Part shown: in pieces, positions 17,523 to 27,940 of the stretch
Layout: each line of letters begins with the position of its first letter
Numbering within the stretch: position 1 is the first letter of the stretch
Origin: Symsagittifera roscoffensis
Lineage: Eukaryota > Xenacoelomorpha > Acoela > Convolutidae
DNA: 64,000 nt
Direction: 5' to 3'
NCBI RefSeq assembly: GCF_963678635.1
Contig: NC_087068.1
Span: 42,369,649 to 42,433,648 of the forward strand
Program-made: the position numbers and the translations under genes
Notes under the pieces: generated by a model
What the model was told of the DNA's origin: nothing
What the model saw: only the letters and a program-made list of their open reading frames with translations
The model's database searches: none

Positions 17523-19712
17523 TTATTTATGCGGTGATATTGTAGCGTTGGTTTTGCAATATCCTAAAAGTCCTAAGGGTAATGTTACTTGATACGGTGT
17601 ATTGTTGTATACATGTAACGAAATGATATCTGAATTCGTATTTTTCAAATATTTTATGGATGAAATTGTGATTTTGAAAAACTTATGGATAGGTTTGAAT
17701 TCAAAGTCTGACATATAGAGTTGTTGTTTATTTTGATTTTTATCATTATGGTGAACTTGTTTTATTGAAAAATTATATATGTTTCCTGATAGTGGTTTCA
17801 GGTGTTTTCGTTGTTGGTTATAAATTGGATAAAATTTTGGAAAGAATGGTGGTTGTTTAATTAATCTTTGAAAAAATGTTAGGGCTGTATTTTTTATTTT
17901 TGTGTACTTATCTTTGATTAGTATTTTACTATTCAAGATGTTGATTGTTGGTATATATTTAGAGATAAATGGTATTCCAATGATATTGTGTTTAATATCA
18001 GTGATATGGAATATTTGTTTAAATGGTTTATTTAAAATTTTATTTTGCTCCATTGTTCTTGTGGGGAGAAAAAATAATTGAACTTTTCCATAGTTTACTA
18101 ATGTTGATCCTTGTGCTGTTGCTAGTTTACTGGAGGTTGCAAGAAGCGTTAATTTTGGGTGTAATGTTTTGATTTCATTCCATGTGGGAATGTTAATTAT
18201 GTTTGATTCTGCTCCTGAATCAATTAAAAAATCAATTTCAAGATCTGGTGGTTGAAATTCTTTGTTTCTTGGACTTTCTAAAAGAAATGGTATTGTCCAA
18301 ATTTTTTTTTTGGGTTGTTGTTTTGGTACGTTTTGGTAGATGTGATTTGTATTCAAGCATTTTGTTTTGTCATTTTCATTGGTTTTATTTACAGTGTTGA
18401 TTTCGTTAGCTTCTTGTGCCGTTTGTGTAGTATGGATGGGTTCAATATAATAATTGTGAAGGAGTTCTAATTGATTTTCATATATATGTGATGAAAAAAG
18501 TTGTTCATATACAATAGGTTCGTAGTCGTTTTCGACTGCTATCATATTTATGGAGAGAGTGTTTTCTGTATCACTTTCTGTGTCTGATGATCCACAGTTT
18601 ATCTGATTTAGTTGTAGTTCGTTATTTCCTGTGTCGTCAATACCTGGGGGGTCTGATGTTGTTTCTTCATTTGATTGTACTTGATTAATATGTCTTTGAT
18701 GTTTGGGTGTACTACTTCTGTGGCGATGTTTAGAATTATTATAATGGTTATTATTTCTATGTGCTGATTGAGAATAATTTCTATATCGATTATTATAACT
18801 TGAGTGTCGATTTTGTGAGTTGTTTCGTGATCTGTTTTGATAATTATCGTTTGATCTGTGATAGTTTGATCTGTTATATGAGTTATTTCTTGATCGATTG
18901 TTCGGGTAATTCTGATTTCGGTTGTTCGAATAACTTCTATTTCGATTATTTGAATAGTTTCTATTTCTATTATATGATGAGTTTCGTGATTGATTGTTTG
19001 GGTAGTATTTATTTCTTGTGTTTGATTGAAAATTAAATCTGGAAACAAATTGTGTTGTATTTGAATATGATCTGGAGTAGTTATTTCGACTATTTGGTCG
19101 ATTGTAATGATTTTGTGAAGAATTTTGTATATTTCTTCGTTCTGGTGATCTTCCTCTATAACTTGAGTTATATGGTGATTGATTTCTCGTGTAATTGGTA
19201 TTGTTCGGAAGCTGTTTTCCCGAGCTGTTATTGCTGTATAAATTTTTGTTTGGTAGGTTTTGATCTTTCTTCATGTATTGATAAAATGATTTATTTGGTT
19301 CTTTATATTTTTGAGGTTTGTTTTGGTTTTCCTGTTGTTTTTGTCTATATTCAGAAATACTATGTCCGTATCGTCGGCAATAATTACACCATTTTTTGAA
19401 AGATGGTTTGCTTTTAAAGTTTGAATGTTTTTCATAAATATTTAGTATTTCAGTGATTTTTTCAACGAGGTCTGTATCTGATTCCTGTATGTTATTGATA
19501 TTTGTGGTATTTGTTTCAATTCGATTAACATATTGTAACTTCAGATTTTCTGTTTCTTCAAGTTTCATTGTGATTTCCGCTTGCTCCAGTTTGTCTACTA
19601 GTTTTCGAAAATCTAGATCGGGTTCTCGAATTGAGGAAGGATGAGATGCTCTCTTTTTTATTGCTATTTTCCTTAATTGAGGTGTTAAGGTCATCATTAA
19701 AATTTCTGTCAT
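17523..19712 (-). CDS. Gag C-terminus (nucleocapsid) and aspartic protease
   Basis: A frame of 729 codons. Near residues 107-121 is a zinc-knuckle-like CNYCRRYGHSISEY, in which the final Cys of CX2CX4HX4C is Tyr. Residues 120-345 are an extreme Asn/Arg/Ser/Tyr-rich low-complexity tract, likely RNA-binding and disordered. The retropepsin active site FLIDSGAESNII is at about 493-504, and a flap/C-terminal signature IIGIPFISKY is near 574. The ATG at 19712 overlaps the stop of the preceding gag frame (ATGA), so translation may be coupled or frameshifted. The N-terminal 100 residues continue the capsid C-terminal region. The protein would package RNA and cleave the polyprotein. Confidence 0.85.
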   Translation of the reverse strand: MTEILMMTLTPQLRKIAIKKRASHPSSIREPDLDFRKLVDKLEQAEITMKLEETENLKLQYVNRIETNTTNINNIQESDTDLVEKITEILNIYEKHSNFKSKPSFKKWCNYCRRYGHSISEYRQKQQENQNKPQKYKEPNKSFYQYMKKDQNLPNKNLYSNNSSGKQLPNNTNYTRNQSPYNSSYRGRSPERRNIQNSSQNHYNRPNSRNNYSRSYSNTTQFVSRFNFQSNTRNKYYPNNQSRNSSYNRNRNYSNNRNRSYSNNRNQNYPNNRSRNNSYNRSNYHRSNDNYQNRSRNNSQNRHSSYNNRYRNYSQSAHRNNNHYNNSKHRHRSSTPKHQRHINQVQSNEETTSDPPGIDDTGNNELQLNQINCGSSDTESDTENTLSINMIAVENDYEPIVYEQLFSSHIYENQLELLHNYYIEPIHTTQTAQEANEINTVNKTNENDKTKCLNTNHIYQNVPKQQPKKKIWTIPFLLESPRNKEFQPPDLEIDFLIDSGAESNIINIPTWNEIKTLHPKLTLLATSSKLATAQGSTLVNYGKVQLFFLPTRTMEQNKILNKPFKQIFHITDIKHNIIGIPFISKYIPTINILNSKILIKDKYTKIKNTALTFFQRLIKQPPFFPKFYPIYNQQRKHLKPLSGNIYNFSIKQVHHNDKNQNKQQLYMSDFEFKPIHKFFKITISSIKYLKNTNSDIISLHVYNNTPYQVTLPLGLLGYCKTNATISPHK

Positions 19713-21785
19713 CTTTGTGTTTTGTAGTCATGTGTATTCAATGAATATGCTTTTCGAACTAGTGTTTCGATACGTACTGCTAATTGTTTGATGGTTTCAT
19801 TTGGTAATCTGCGAATTTCATTACATAAAACTCTTTGGTGTTGTTTATTTCTTTCGGAGTCAAGTTTTTTGAAAATTCTTGTGTAAATCTTTTCCAATTT
19901 GATTTTATTTCTATTGGCAATACTGAAAACCATTTTTGGGCTGCGCCATCTAAGGTTGTTTGTATCAACGCTGTGCGTCGATGTATCCAATTTTGATGTA
20001 GTGGTGTATTAATTGGTTCAGGTCCTATATTTAAAATTAAATTTGCTGTTACTGCATTTAAATAATCTTCTACAGAATATTCAGGGTCTGTTCCTGTGAA
20101 TACCATTAATGGTTTGTTTGATGTTATTGGTGATCCACCCATAAGGTAGGGATTCATTGTCATTTGGCATTTGTGAAAAATTTGAAAGTTGATTTTTTGT
20201 TATTTCACGTTGTTGAAGGTAATATGGGAGTGGTATTTCATTTTGCATTTGAGTTGGTTGATACGAGTGGGTGATCATTGGGTTTTGTGGCTGAATTGGT
20301 TGAAAAGATTGTGTATTAGTTGGGTTTTGCATTTGCATTGGTTGTTGATTTCGTGTATCTGTTGGATGTGGAGAAAAAATTCTATGATATGCATGTGGTT
20401 TTTGCACTCCTTGTCCGCGATATTCTTGAGTATATGCTGCAATTATATCTGGTTATAAATAATCATCATCGGAGGATAAATAATCCGTATGATGAGCTGC
20501 TTGCTTTTTATTTTTATTTTGTTGAAAGAATAGGTAATTTTCACTACGATCCTGTGGAGGATGTGAGTTAGTTTGAAAATTTACTGAGTTGGTTTTTGCC
20601 ATTGGGTTATCCCAATATTGAGATCTTATCTGATTATTATTTTTTTTTGTGGGGGATAGTTTGTTTTTGATGAATGTGCGTAATTATAATTGTGTTCCGC
20701 AAAAGTGTTTCTTGTGAAAGTTCTGCGTGTTTTTGACGGTACTGTCATGGGTCTATATGTTTGATAATCCATTTGTGAATATTTTGGAACAACCGAAGGT
20801 TTAACGGTTGATTGTAAAGTTACCTGTGCTAGTGAAATGTTTGTATTTCTTGGTGTTGTTAAATTTGGACGTATCGGTGAAATACTTTGTTGTGTAGTTG
20901 TTGTTGTTTGGACGATTTCTTCATTTATGAAGTGTGATGGTGTTTGAATATCTTGTTGTGTAAGATTCCTAGTTCCATTAAGGTTTTCATTGTGTATGAC
21001 GGTCGAATTTAAACTGTTATTTCGCGTATCAGGTAAAAATGTATTGGAGTTTAATGGTGTTGCATCAATGGTTAATGGTACTACTCTTACATAATTTCTT
21101 GTATAAGATATTGTACTTATTGCTTGACTTGAGATTGATTGTGGGATATTTATGAATGCACGATGAGACCATTCGGGGTCCCAAACGTAGTCTGACTGTT
21201 CTGTGATGGCGGTATCATCGTTTGAATTTTGAGGTCTGAAATTTTTTCTCGCTTGCGAAATTAAATCTATATTATGTGTGAAATAATCTATTATAAACCA
21301 TGCCAAAATTTTTTGTAAGTCGTGTTTTGTATGTTGTGAAACTTCATCTTTAGTGAAATTTTCTTTAATTATATGTAGGAAAGTTGAAAATAGTGTGATT
21401 TCATGTCGTACCCTTATATGTTTGGATGTCTCTGTCGGTTCGGTGAGACATTTGAGATTGGGGTTTCGTTTTCTAATATTGAAATATAACTATATATTAT
21501 TGCAAAAACTTCATTAGTAAATATGGAGTTTGCTCTTTGTGAGTTATGATATTGTATGCTTTTTATATATTCTAAGAATACTTTTGAAAATTCTAAGTCA
21601 AGATCGTCTGTTTGAATTACATATTTGCGGTGATTCGGGTTTGGTGTACTGAATTCTATGGTGTAGATTCCGTATTGTTGTGTTAAATTACATATATCTT
21701 TCAGATAATGATCAATAATTTGTCTTTTTATTTTTACATCTGGGAACTCTGCTTTACATGGGCTAATTCCGGGTTCGATCCACAA
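19709..21785 (-). pseudogene. gag: gag region (capsid), split over several frames
   Basis: Open segments in successive frames: 21414-21785, 20626-21306 (open upstream to about 21415), a short frame ending in TAA at about 20456-20458 that continues in phase to 20081, then 19780-20163, then 19709-19990. The capsid hallmark is in the fourth, with EDYLNAVTANLILNI and RRTALIQTTLDGAAQKWF, typical of Gypsy-type Gag. The junction at about 20640-20648 coincides with a run of nine A (coding strand), and the junction at 19864-19870 with the heptamer A AAA AAC. No upstream ATG starts the first segment. Because the segments overlap and follow one another like one long Gag, I read this as one ancestral gene with frame breaks, whether real, programmed or due to sequence error. 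Confidence 0.7.
19864..19870 (-). promoter_or_regulatory. Slippery heptamer A AAA AAC inside gag
   Basis: The coding strand reads TCA AAA AAC TTG in the capsid frame, giving A AAA AAC, a classic -1 frameshift heptamer. A -1 slip enters the frame that ends at 19709 and carries the expected continuation of the capsid. The six-A run is also a common place for a replication or sequencing indel. Confidence 0.4.
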
Positions 21786-22051
21786 GGTTCAGGTATAATT
21801 AGAACGCAAGTAGTTCGTTAGATACTATTTTAAACTTACTAAGTCTAAGATCTATCCTGGGTCTGGTAAGAGGAGGGTTCAAGTGAAGGATGAATAACCG
21901 AAGTTCTTCACTGTTTATCCTAATTTGAATGATTAGTTTTGTTCAAAAATTTCTATTAGTCTTAGGTTTTTTGAAAGGGTTGGATAGTGAATCGACGTTT
22001 GAGGTCGTTAGACACTTGCTAAGTGGGTGGGGGAGAACAAAATTGTTCTTT

Positions 22052-22160
22052 TGGATCCAAGGATAGGCCTTGATGATCAAGTTTTAAATTTAGTGAAATA
22101 GAAAATTAATTAAGATCCAAGGATAAGCCTTGATGATCTGATTTTAAAATTAAGTGAACT
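22052..22160. repeat. Imperfect 57-bp tandem duplication in the leader
   Basis: The word gatccaaggata(g/a)gccttgatgatc, followed by a tttaaa.tta.gtgaa tail, occurs at about 22053 and again about 57 bp later. Confidence 0.75.
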
Positions 22161-22463
22161 TAAGTTTGAAATGGTTTAAATTTGTTTAAGAAAAAGATTT
22201 AGTGTTTTAATGATATTAGTAAGCTTATGATTGCTGTTATGTTTAGGTGATGAAGCTGGGACAACTGATGATTTTATGATTACTAACAATTTATTGTCAT
22301 GCTACTAATTTTTGTTTTGATTTTCAATAAATATTTTCCAAACATGTTTTATATAAGACTGCAGAATTTAGGAAAACGATCTGAGATCTTTTTATCAATC
22401 GTTATTGTATAATAATAATTTTGTTTAGCGCCTGAAATGATCATGAAGATTGACTTCAAGATT

Positions 22464-22697
22464 TTATGTTTGCAAATGAAAATCTAAATTCATTGCTAAT
22501 AAAATTCTAAATATAAAAGTTTGTGTTGGCTTTTGCCGTACTATCATATAACTATATGGTAAGTTTCTACTTTGTCGTATGTCGTCTCTGGTTCGAGGTC
22601 TTCTTCCAATTCCGGGTAGTTCTATTATCGTTCGGAATATTGGCTCTGATCTATTGAGTCGTAGAGACATTTCGATTAAATTATCGTCGTATAACAT
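22464..22697 (-). CDS. Leader ORF, 77 residues, unknown
   Basis: ATG at 22697 lies about 75 bp downstream of the primer-binding site, making it the first ATG-started ORF of meaningful length in the element's transcript. The product begins MLYDDNLIEMSLRLNRS and has a basic patch IGRRPRTRDDIRQSR. It could be a regulatory upstream ORF, a small accessory protein or chance. No homology is recognised. Confidence 0.3.
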   Translation of the reverse strand: MLYDDNLIEMSLRLNRSEPIFRTIIELPGIGRRPRTRDDIRQSRNLPYSYMIVRQKPTQTFIFRILLAMNLDFHLQT

Positions 22698-22770
22698 TTT
22701 GAAAATGTTTTGTCTAAATTCTAATCTATTTTTGGTTACTTCTAAGCTATTAAGGTCTTGTTCGAGACTT

Positions 22771-22782
22771 ATGGTCGCACCA
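22771..22782 (-). promoter_or_regulatory. Primer-binding site candidate
   Basis: Two bases inside the 5' LTR the coding strand reads TGGTGCGACCAT, starting with TGG, the complement of the CCA end of a tRNA. Position and sequence fit a minus-strand primer site. The implied tRNA 3' end (ATGGTCGCACCA) is not one I can assign with confidence. Confidence 0.6.
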
Positions 22783-22784
22783 GA

Positions 22785-23194
22785 TGAGTTAGAACCGACG
22801 TGGTTAACTCATACAGTAATTTCGGATAGGGTACACCGTCTGCTCGTCACGCTATCTTATTTTCGGCCGGATAGATTCGTGCAACTTCTTAGTCTAATAC
22901 CGATCCTAATCTTACTCTTATACTATCTAGTCTCAGGTTGTTTAACTAGTCTCTGCTAGGCTCAATAGATCTAGGGTATACTGGTTTATTGCGGCTGCTG
23001 AAGTTCTCTTGGAGAGGCAACTAATTTCTAAGTTAAATTCAAATCTCTCTGGTGCTGAAATTACAAGTAATTTCAGCACTTACAAATAAGTGGGTTGTTA
23101 GTTAGATGGATCATGATTGGTTAATATTAAATACTTTACAGTGGTAAAATATCTAATTTATCCAATCATAAAATGTAGTTTAGATCAGGTTCCA
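22785..23194 (-). repeat. LTR, right copy (5' LTR of the minus-strand element)
   Basis: 410 bp. It is identical by eye to the left LTR except for eight extra bases (acagtaat) after 'gttaactcat' near its coding-strand 3' end. It is followed by the TTAG duplication at 23195-23198. The hairpin at 23052-23079 and the AATAAA motif are conserved. Confidence 0.95.
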
Positions 23195-23198
23195 TTAG
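23195..23198. repeat. Target-site duplication, right (TTAG)
   Basis: TTAG directly after the right LTR repeats the bases before the left LTR at 5115-5118. Confidence 0.85.
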
Positions 23199-24037
23199 GC
23201 TGGCCCAAACGTTTTCTTTTGATTGTTAGAAAAAAATATTTCGGTGGAGGTTTTTCTCAAGCGGGGAGTTCTTAGGGTTTTCTCAAGCCGGGACTTTGGT
23301 TTATTTCATTCTTCTCTAATTATATAGCTTAAAGTTTCTTTCAAAACTTTTCTCTAATAAAAAAAAAACGTCATAAATCAAGAAAACAGCAAAAAAAATT
23401 GAACATTTTTTTGTTACTTTAGTTGGTTTCTTCTTGTTTTGTCTGTATATTTGCGGTTTGTTGAAAAGCCTGGTATGAGACTTTTGACCAAACAAAACAG
23501 AATACGCCAACACACCACAACCTGCAGAAACAATTATTAAATAGAAGTCTTCAAAAAATACAAAAAAAATTAGAAATTGTTTATCTGAATAGCAAGCTTT
23601 GAAATAATTAAAAACAGTTAATAACTACGTTAAACAAACAAAAAATAATAAACAAAGGACTTTATTAGAAAAAATAACACAAAAGCAAATTTTTTTTTAA
23701 ATTATAAAACTAAAATCAAACACACTAAAAGGATGTGGCAGATACTTTGCGCTAATTTTTATCTTTTAAATGAAACGCTGCATTTAAGAGCTTATCGGAA
23801 GACCAATCAAACAACACGAATAAAAAGTCGAGAAAAAAATGTGTAAATTTTAGTACTTTGCTCACGAAAAACAACTCATCAAGTAGCAATGATGGCCTGT
23901 TGTGAAATGAATTGAATTGAAAAGGAAAGAATCAAGGGTCAAGGGTCGAGTAAATTGGATCAAAAGATACAAATTTTATTCCGCTGAGAAACCAGAAAAT
24001 GATCACTTTATTGTGATTTTCACATTTTTCTGTCGGA

Positions 24038-24210
24038 TAGTGGAGTTTGCTTTCCTTTTAACAGAGGAAATATTCTGAATATGAAAAGAAATCGTTAAAG
24101 AACCCTAGATCATGAGCGTTTTCAAGTTTTAATATTTTTTCTGAAAAAAAAACAAAAATAAAAAATCATCACCCCTTATATAAAAGTCTTCACTACGTCC
24201 AATTATTCTT
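24038..24210 (+). repeat. 'GAGTTTGCTTTC' interspersed family, copy 1
   Basis: The core tagtggagtttgctttcctt is followed about 140 bp later by cttatataaaagtcttcact. Other copies have cores at about 27504, 34059, 37337 and 59919, and those at 27504 and 37337 share the downstream TATA-like word. Upstream, the copies also share 'gagaaatct.aaaatcca.tttcgaaa'. No tail or terminal repeat defines the class. Confidence 0.6.
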
Positions 24211-26078
24211 AAAAAACTTCTTTTTCTTAGACTGAGTTTTAGCATTGAATTATATGAGAATGTTGAAAAACTAAATACTGATAGTCGGTTGCTGAGCAAG
24301 TAGCACAGAACGTTCCGACCGCAGATGTTTATTAATCGTGGTGGGATAAGAATATTATAAAATTGCATAAATCGTAGTTTAATTAGGCATATTTAACAAC
24401 AATTGCTCTCGAAAATTGAATAACAAAAAAAAAGAAATAAAAGAAACCTTCGTAATAAATATTGTAGTGGAAGCAATATTCCAATAATCTGTTGTTTTCT
24501 TAAGCATTTAAGTGTTTCAAAACTAACAAAATCAATTGTGGATATAGAGGGTTTAAAAATGCGCATTTGAAAATGCGTTTTTCGAAGTTTTATATAATAT
24601 TTTAACCAAAAAATGGGTTTTTGACGCGCTCTTCCTTTCAAAAAGAGTAATAATTAACTCCAACTCGTCTTTAGAAAAAATAAGTTTGCTTGACGAAAAA
24701 CTGATTTGATGCCATAATGAAGTACCAAGTGCAAGAAACCGAACCCGTTGACAGCTATCTCTTGGCAACTCAAAGTTTCCGCTTTTGGTACAATTTTACG
24801 AGATCAACTTTCAGTCTAACAACTCTTAGACTTTCTGTGAATAGCATCATTGTTTGTCCTCTAATTTTGACGTGGAGCGCGTGCCAAAAAAACCCAATTT
24901 TTTGGCACATTTTCAAGTGGCGAAAAATTCGCCAATATAAGGGCGTTATAGAGTTTTTGTAGAGCTCGGATAAAAATTAGAAAAAAATAGAAAAATCTGC
25001 TCAAAATTGTTTCTGTTCTTTCAAAACTCGTAATATTGATTGAGTAATGTCACTGGCGGTGTTTCGTCTATTTTGCCTTCGAGCAATTTCTTCTCTAAAC
25101 ACTCCAACCCGAAGGATTGGGAAAGTTTGTGGCCTTTTTAATAAAAACTAAACCACAGGAAACGTCCGCACTCTGACATGAGCTGTTGATAAGCAGAATG
25201 ATAAAAAACAACTTTAAAACACTATTACCTTTTTTCCATGCTAAAGTTTTCTTCGCGTTTGCATGAAAAAATAATAAGTACAGTTATGGATTTGCAATTT
25301 TTTTGATGTTCATGGGTTACTTTCATGGGTTCTGGAGAAAACCATTGCTGGCCCATTTTTAACGCTCAATCGTTTTTCGACACGTTACTGCTTCTAATAT
25401 TTGAGCAAGATACTTAATTAAAATGGCCTTTAGTTTTTCCAAGTACTATTCTTATTCAGAATTCCCAGCCTTCAAAACGTTCCAACTCAATTTTGCTCGC
25501 ATGTTGGATTACAAAGTCTGATATTCCAAATCCATTTTGGAAACTGGTCTCTTATCGATACCAAAAATAGTCTTCAAAACAACGACCGTTTGGGTCCGAA
25601 TTTATAGCCAGAATTCAAGTGAAATCCTTATATGCAATTCGATAGAAGAAAACTAGTACCTAGGTTAATATACTATCAGGGTATCTCGCGGGGACTTCAG
25701 CAACCGGTCAGAAAATCAAAATACATTACTAACTTCTAGGTGGCCTTTTGCCCTCGCTAATGGGTACGGTGCAGATATCCGATACGTACAACATCCGAAA
25801 AACGGAACCTTGTAGCAAGCATCTGAAAAACAGCGTCACTAGAGCAAAGATCTGACATCAAAGTAGGACATTGTCATATTACAAAATTATTATGTAAACT
25901 AGGATGTTACATTGTACATTATGGACAAAGATCAGACATCGGGGATCAAGTTTACATCCTCCTCCCCCCCAAATAGACCAAGTTAAGATCCTCCGCCCCA
26001 GCGTTCATTTTAATTTAAATCTACGTAGCGCTGCATGTAAAATGCTCTATTCTGATGGGCTGAATATTCAAATTTAGA

Positions 26079-26133
26079 ACCAAGTTAACATCCTCCCCCC
26101 TAAACGGATTTGGGGGGAGGATGTTAACTTGGT
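26079..26133. repeat. Perfect hairpin with 22-bp arms
   Basis: accaagttaacatcctcccc (plus cc) and its exact reverse complement are separated by 11 bases (taaacggattt). Related half-copies lie just upstream (about 25946-26000, caagtttacatcctcctccc and ccaagttaagatcctccg). This suggests a small inverted-repeat element family. Confidence 0.85.
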
Positions 26134-27734
26134 CCGACATGGGCAAGCTATTAGGTAGTTATAATGTAAATTCGGATGTTCGTGACAGTTTCTCATTTCG
26201 GATATTTGACATATCGGCTGCTTGCACTGAACCTTTTGTTAAGTTTTTCAAAAACAGCCTTCAAAACCCAATCATATAAATAAATACACCTACTTTGAAC
26301 AAGACCCAAAATTTACAACGCTTTTGCTCGAAAACTTTGGAAGACCGTTGGAGTTTTCCAAAATATCCCCGTAGTTTGTTTAAACGGCCAGAGGGTTTTA
26401 GATTCGAGATTTGAAATTTTTGATTTATCTGAAGTTTATGTTTTGCAACTGTGCGGCTCTAAATACCAATTCTATTTCGACTTCTCAAATTATTCTCTTC
26501 ATATGAGGTTAGTGACGTAAATTGGGTTGATTTCTTGAAATTTTTTTTCAATCTTAAAATAAAATCGTTTTCTGATTTGAATATGTCGGATATTTTTGAG
26601 AAAAATCTAGTAGATGAATTAAAATTGCATCTGTTTATTCATAGTCAAGGTTTTGCAGTCTCGATTTTTTTTCAACTGACAGTATTTTGTTAAAATCATT
26701 TACATTTTGATCAACTTGAACTTAAGATTTTGCAACCTTAAAAAATTTTTTTGCATTATAATAGAAACAAAAAAGCCTTTAATTTGTAAAAATAAAAAAA
26801 CCAATAATAAAACCATAAGTTCAAATGTCTTTTAAAAGAAAAACTTTAACATCTATTGGAGTAAAATTCAAAATTCGATCGAGGGTTTTGAATTTTAAAA
26901 ACAGACGGTTTGGTGCATTTGACTTCATGATAAGGTTTTACCTATCGCATAGGCGGATCAAGTCTTCACTCCTCTCAAAACGCTTAAAAACCGGATCACT
27001 GGAAAGCTAAAACGTGAATAATATACAACGTGAAGACTGCGTCTGGCTTTTCTTAAACTCGCCGTCAGCCTATACACTTTTTCAGTACCTTGTAGAAACA
27101 AAAATGTATTCAAATTTGAGAAACGAAAAAATCGAAATTCAAACAAAAAATATTCCAATAAGAATATACCAATGAGTTTTTGGTATTACATAATTCTTTC
27201 CAATTGCAATAACAAATGTTCCGTTACTTTCGTATCGAAAGTCGGAACAAAAAAGTCAATATCTCAAAAAAACAGAAAACAAACTGACTCGTTTCTAGAA
27301 AATTAAAAATTTAGAAATTCAAAATTAAAAAAATATGATCCTAAAGCTCATTGAATTTTAGGAACAATTTATAATTGATTCTTTTTCGATAGAATTACTT
27401 CAATTTGAGAAACGGGATCGTTAGGTAAAATTTTATTCCACTGTGAAATCTAAAAACTAAAATCCATTTTCGAAACTGAAGGCCGATCACATTTTGCTGT
27501 TTGATAGTGGAGTTTGCTTTTCTTTTAACAAAAGAAATGATCGGAATCTTAAAAACATCGAAAACCAAAGAGCAAAAAATCAAATTTGAATTCGAAAAAG
27601 CTTAAGACTCTGCCTAAAAATCATCAGGACCTATATAAGAGCTTTTACTACGTTCATCGATTTTCAACAAAATTTGAGTAAAATTTGAAATTGATCATCT
27701 ACTACTAAAAGTGATTTAACCCCAAGTGAAAATG

Positions 27735-27940
27735 GGATCTACTTAACAATTGCCCCCCCCCTTTTAAGAATGGGGGGAAATTGTTAAGTAGATTAATAAA
27801 AAACGCATTTTCGACCGATCAGAATGCGGCAAAATTCTAATTCTCAATAGAAAGCTCAGTGCTAATTTACTGCTTTTAATAATAGGGGTGGCAATTTTTA
27901 AGTAGATACCAAAGGGGGGGAGCAATTGTTAAGTAGATCC
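27735..27940. repeat. Nested inverted repeats (GGATCTACTTAACAATTG)
   Basis: The outer arms are ggatctacttaacaattgcc at 27735 and its reverse complement ending at 27940. A third inverted half (ggggggaaattgttaagtag) sits inside at about 27771. Poly-C/poly-G runs follow each arm. The layout is that of a short MITE with a foldback or a nested second insertion. Confidence 0.8.

Larger units (their letters stand above)
21786..22770 (-). other. 5' leader of the LTR element
   Basis: About 1 kb between the primer-binding site and the first gag frame. It holds a 77-codon ORF at 22464-22697 and a tandem duplication near 22052-22160, but no other clear feature. Packaging signals and splice donors for env expression would be expected here but cannot be identified by eye. 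Confidence 0.5.
5119..23194 (-). mobile_element. 18.1-kb Ty3/Gypsy-type LTR retroelement with envelope and accessory ORFs
   Basis: The element is bounded by 402- and 410-bp direct LTRs and by the TTAG duplication, and it codes on the minus strand. Order from its 5' end: LTR (22785-23194), primer-binding site, 1-kb leader, broken gag (19709-21785), nucleocapsid/protease (17523-19712), RT/RNase H/integrase (14015-17350), membrane ORF (12676-12864), ATG-less ORF (11535-12572), env (8929-11547 with stops), 602-residue ORF (7124-8932), small ORF (5661-5990), LTR (5119-5520). Domain order RT-RNase H-integrase and a GPY/F-like integrase tail place it in Ty3/Gypsy (Metaviridae). At 18 kb it is well above the 5-12 kb common in that group. 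Several frames are broken although the LTRs are almost identical, so it is probably non-autonomous, or the sequence carries indel errors. Confidence 0.95.

Noticed and set aside
18608..19048. Minus-strand 146-codon Ile/Thr-rich ORF
   Set aside because: It is a shifted reading of the Asn/Arg-rich nucleocapsid tract in the main frame.
21767..21781. tRNA-like B box (gggttcgatcc) suggesting a tRNA or SINE
   Set aside because: No A box, acceptor stem or cloverleaf can be built around it; it lies at the start of the first gag frame.
5119..23194. A variant genetic code reading TAA/TAG as sense, because most in-frame stops in the element are TAA
   Set aside because: The two host PLAC8-like genes end at conserved positions in TGA and TAA, so TAA is a normal stop in this genome. 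Element breaks also include frame shifts, TAG and TGA.
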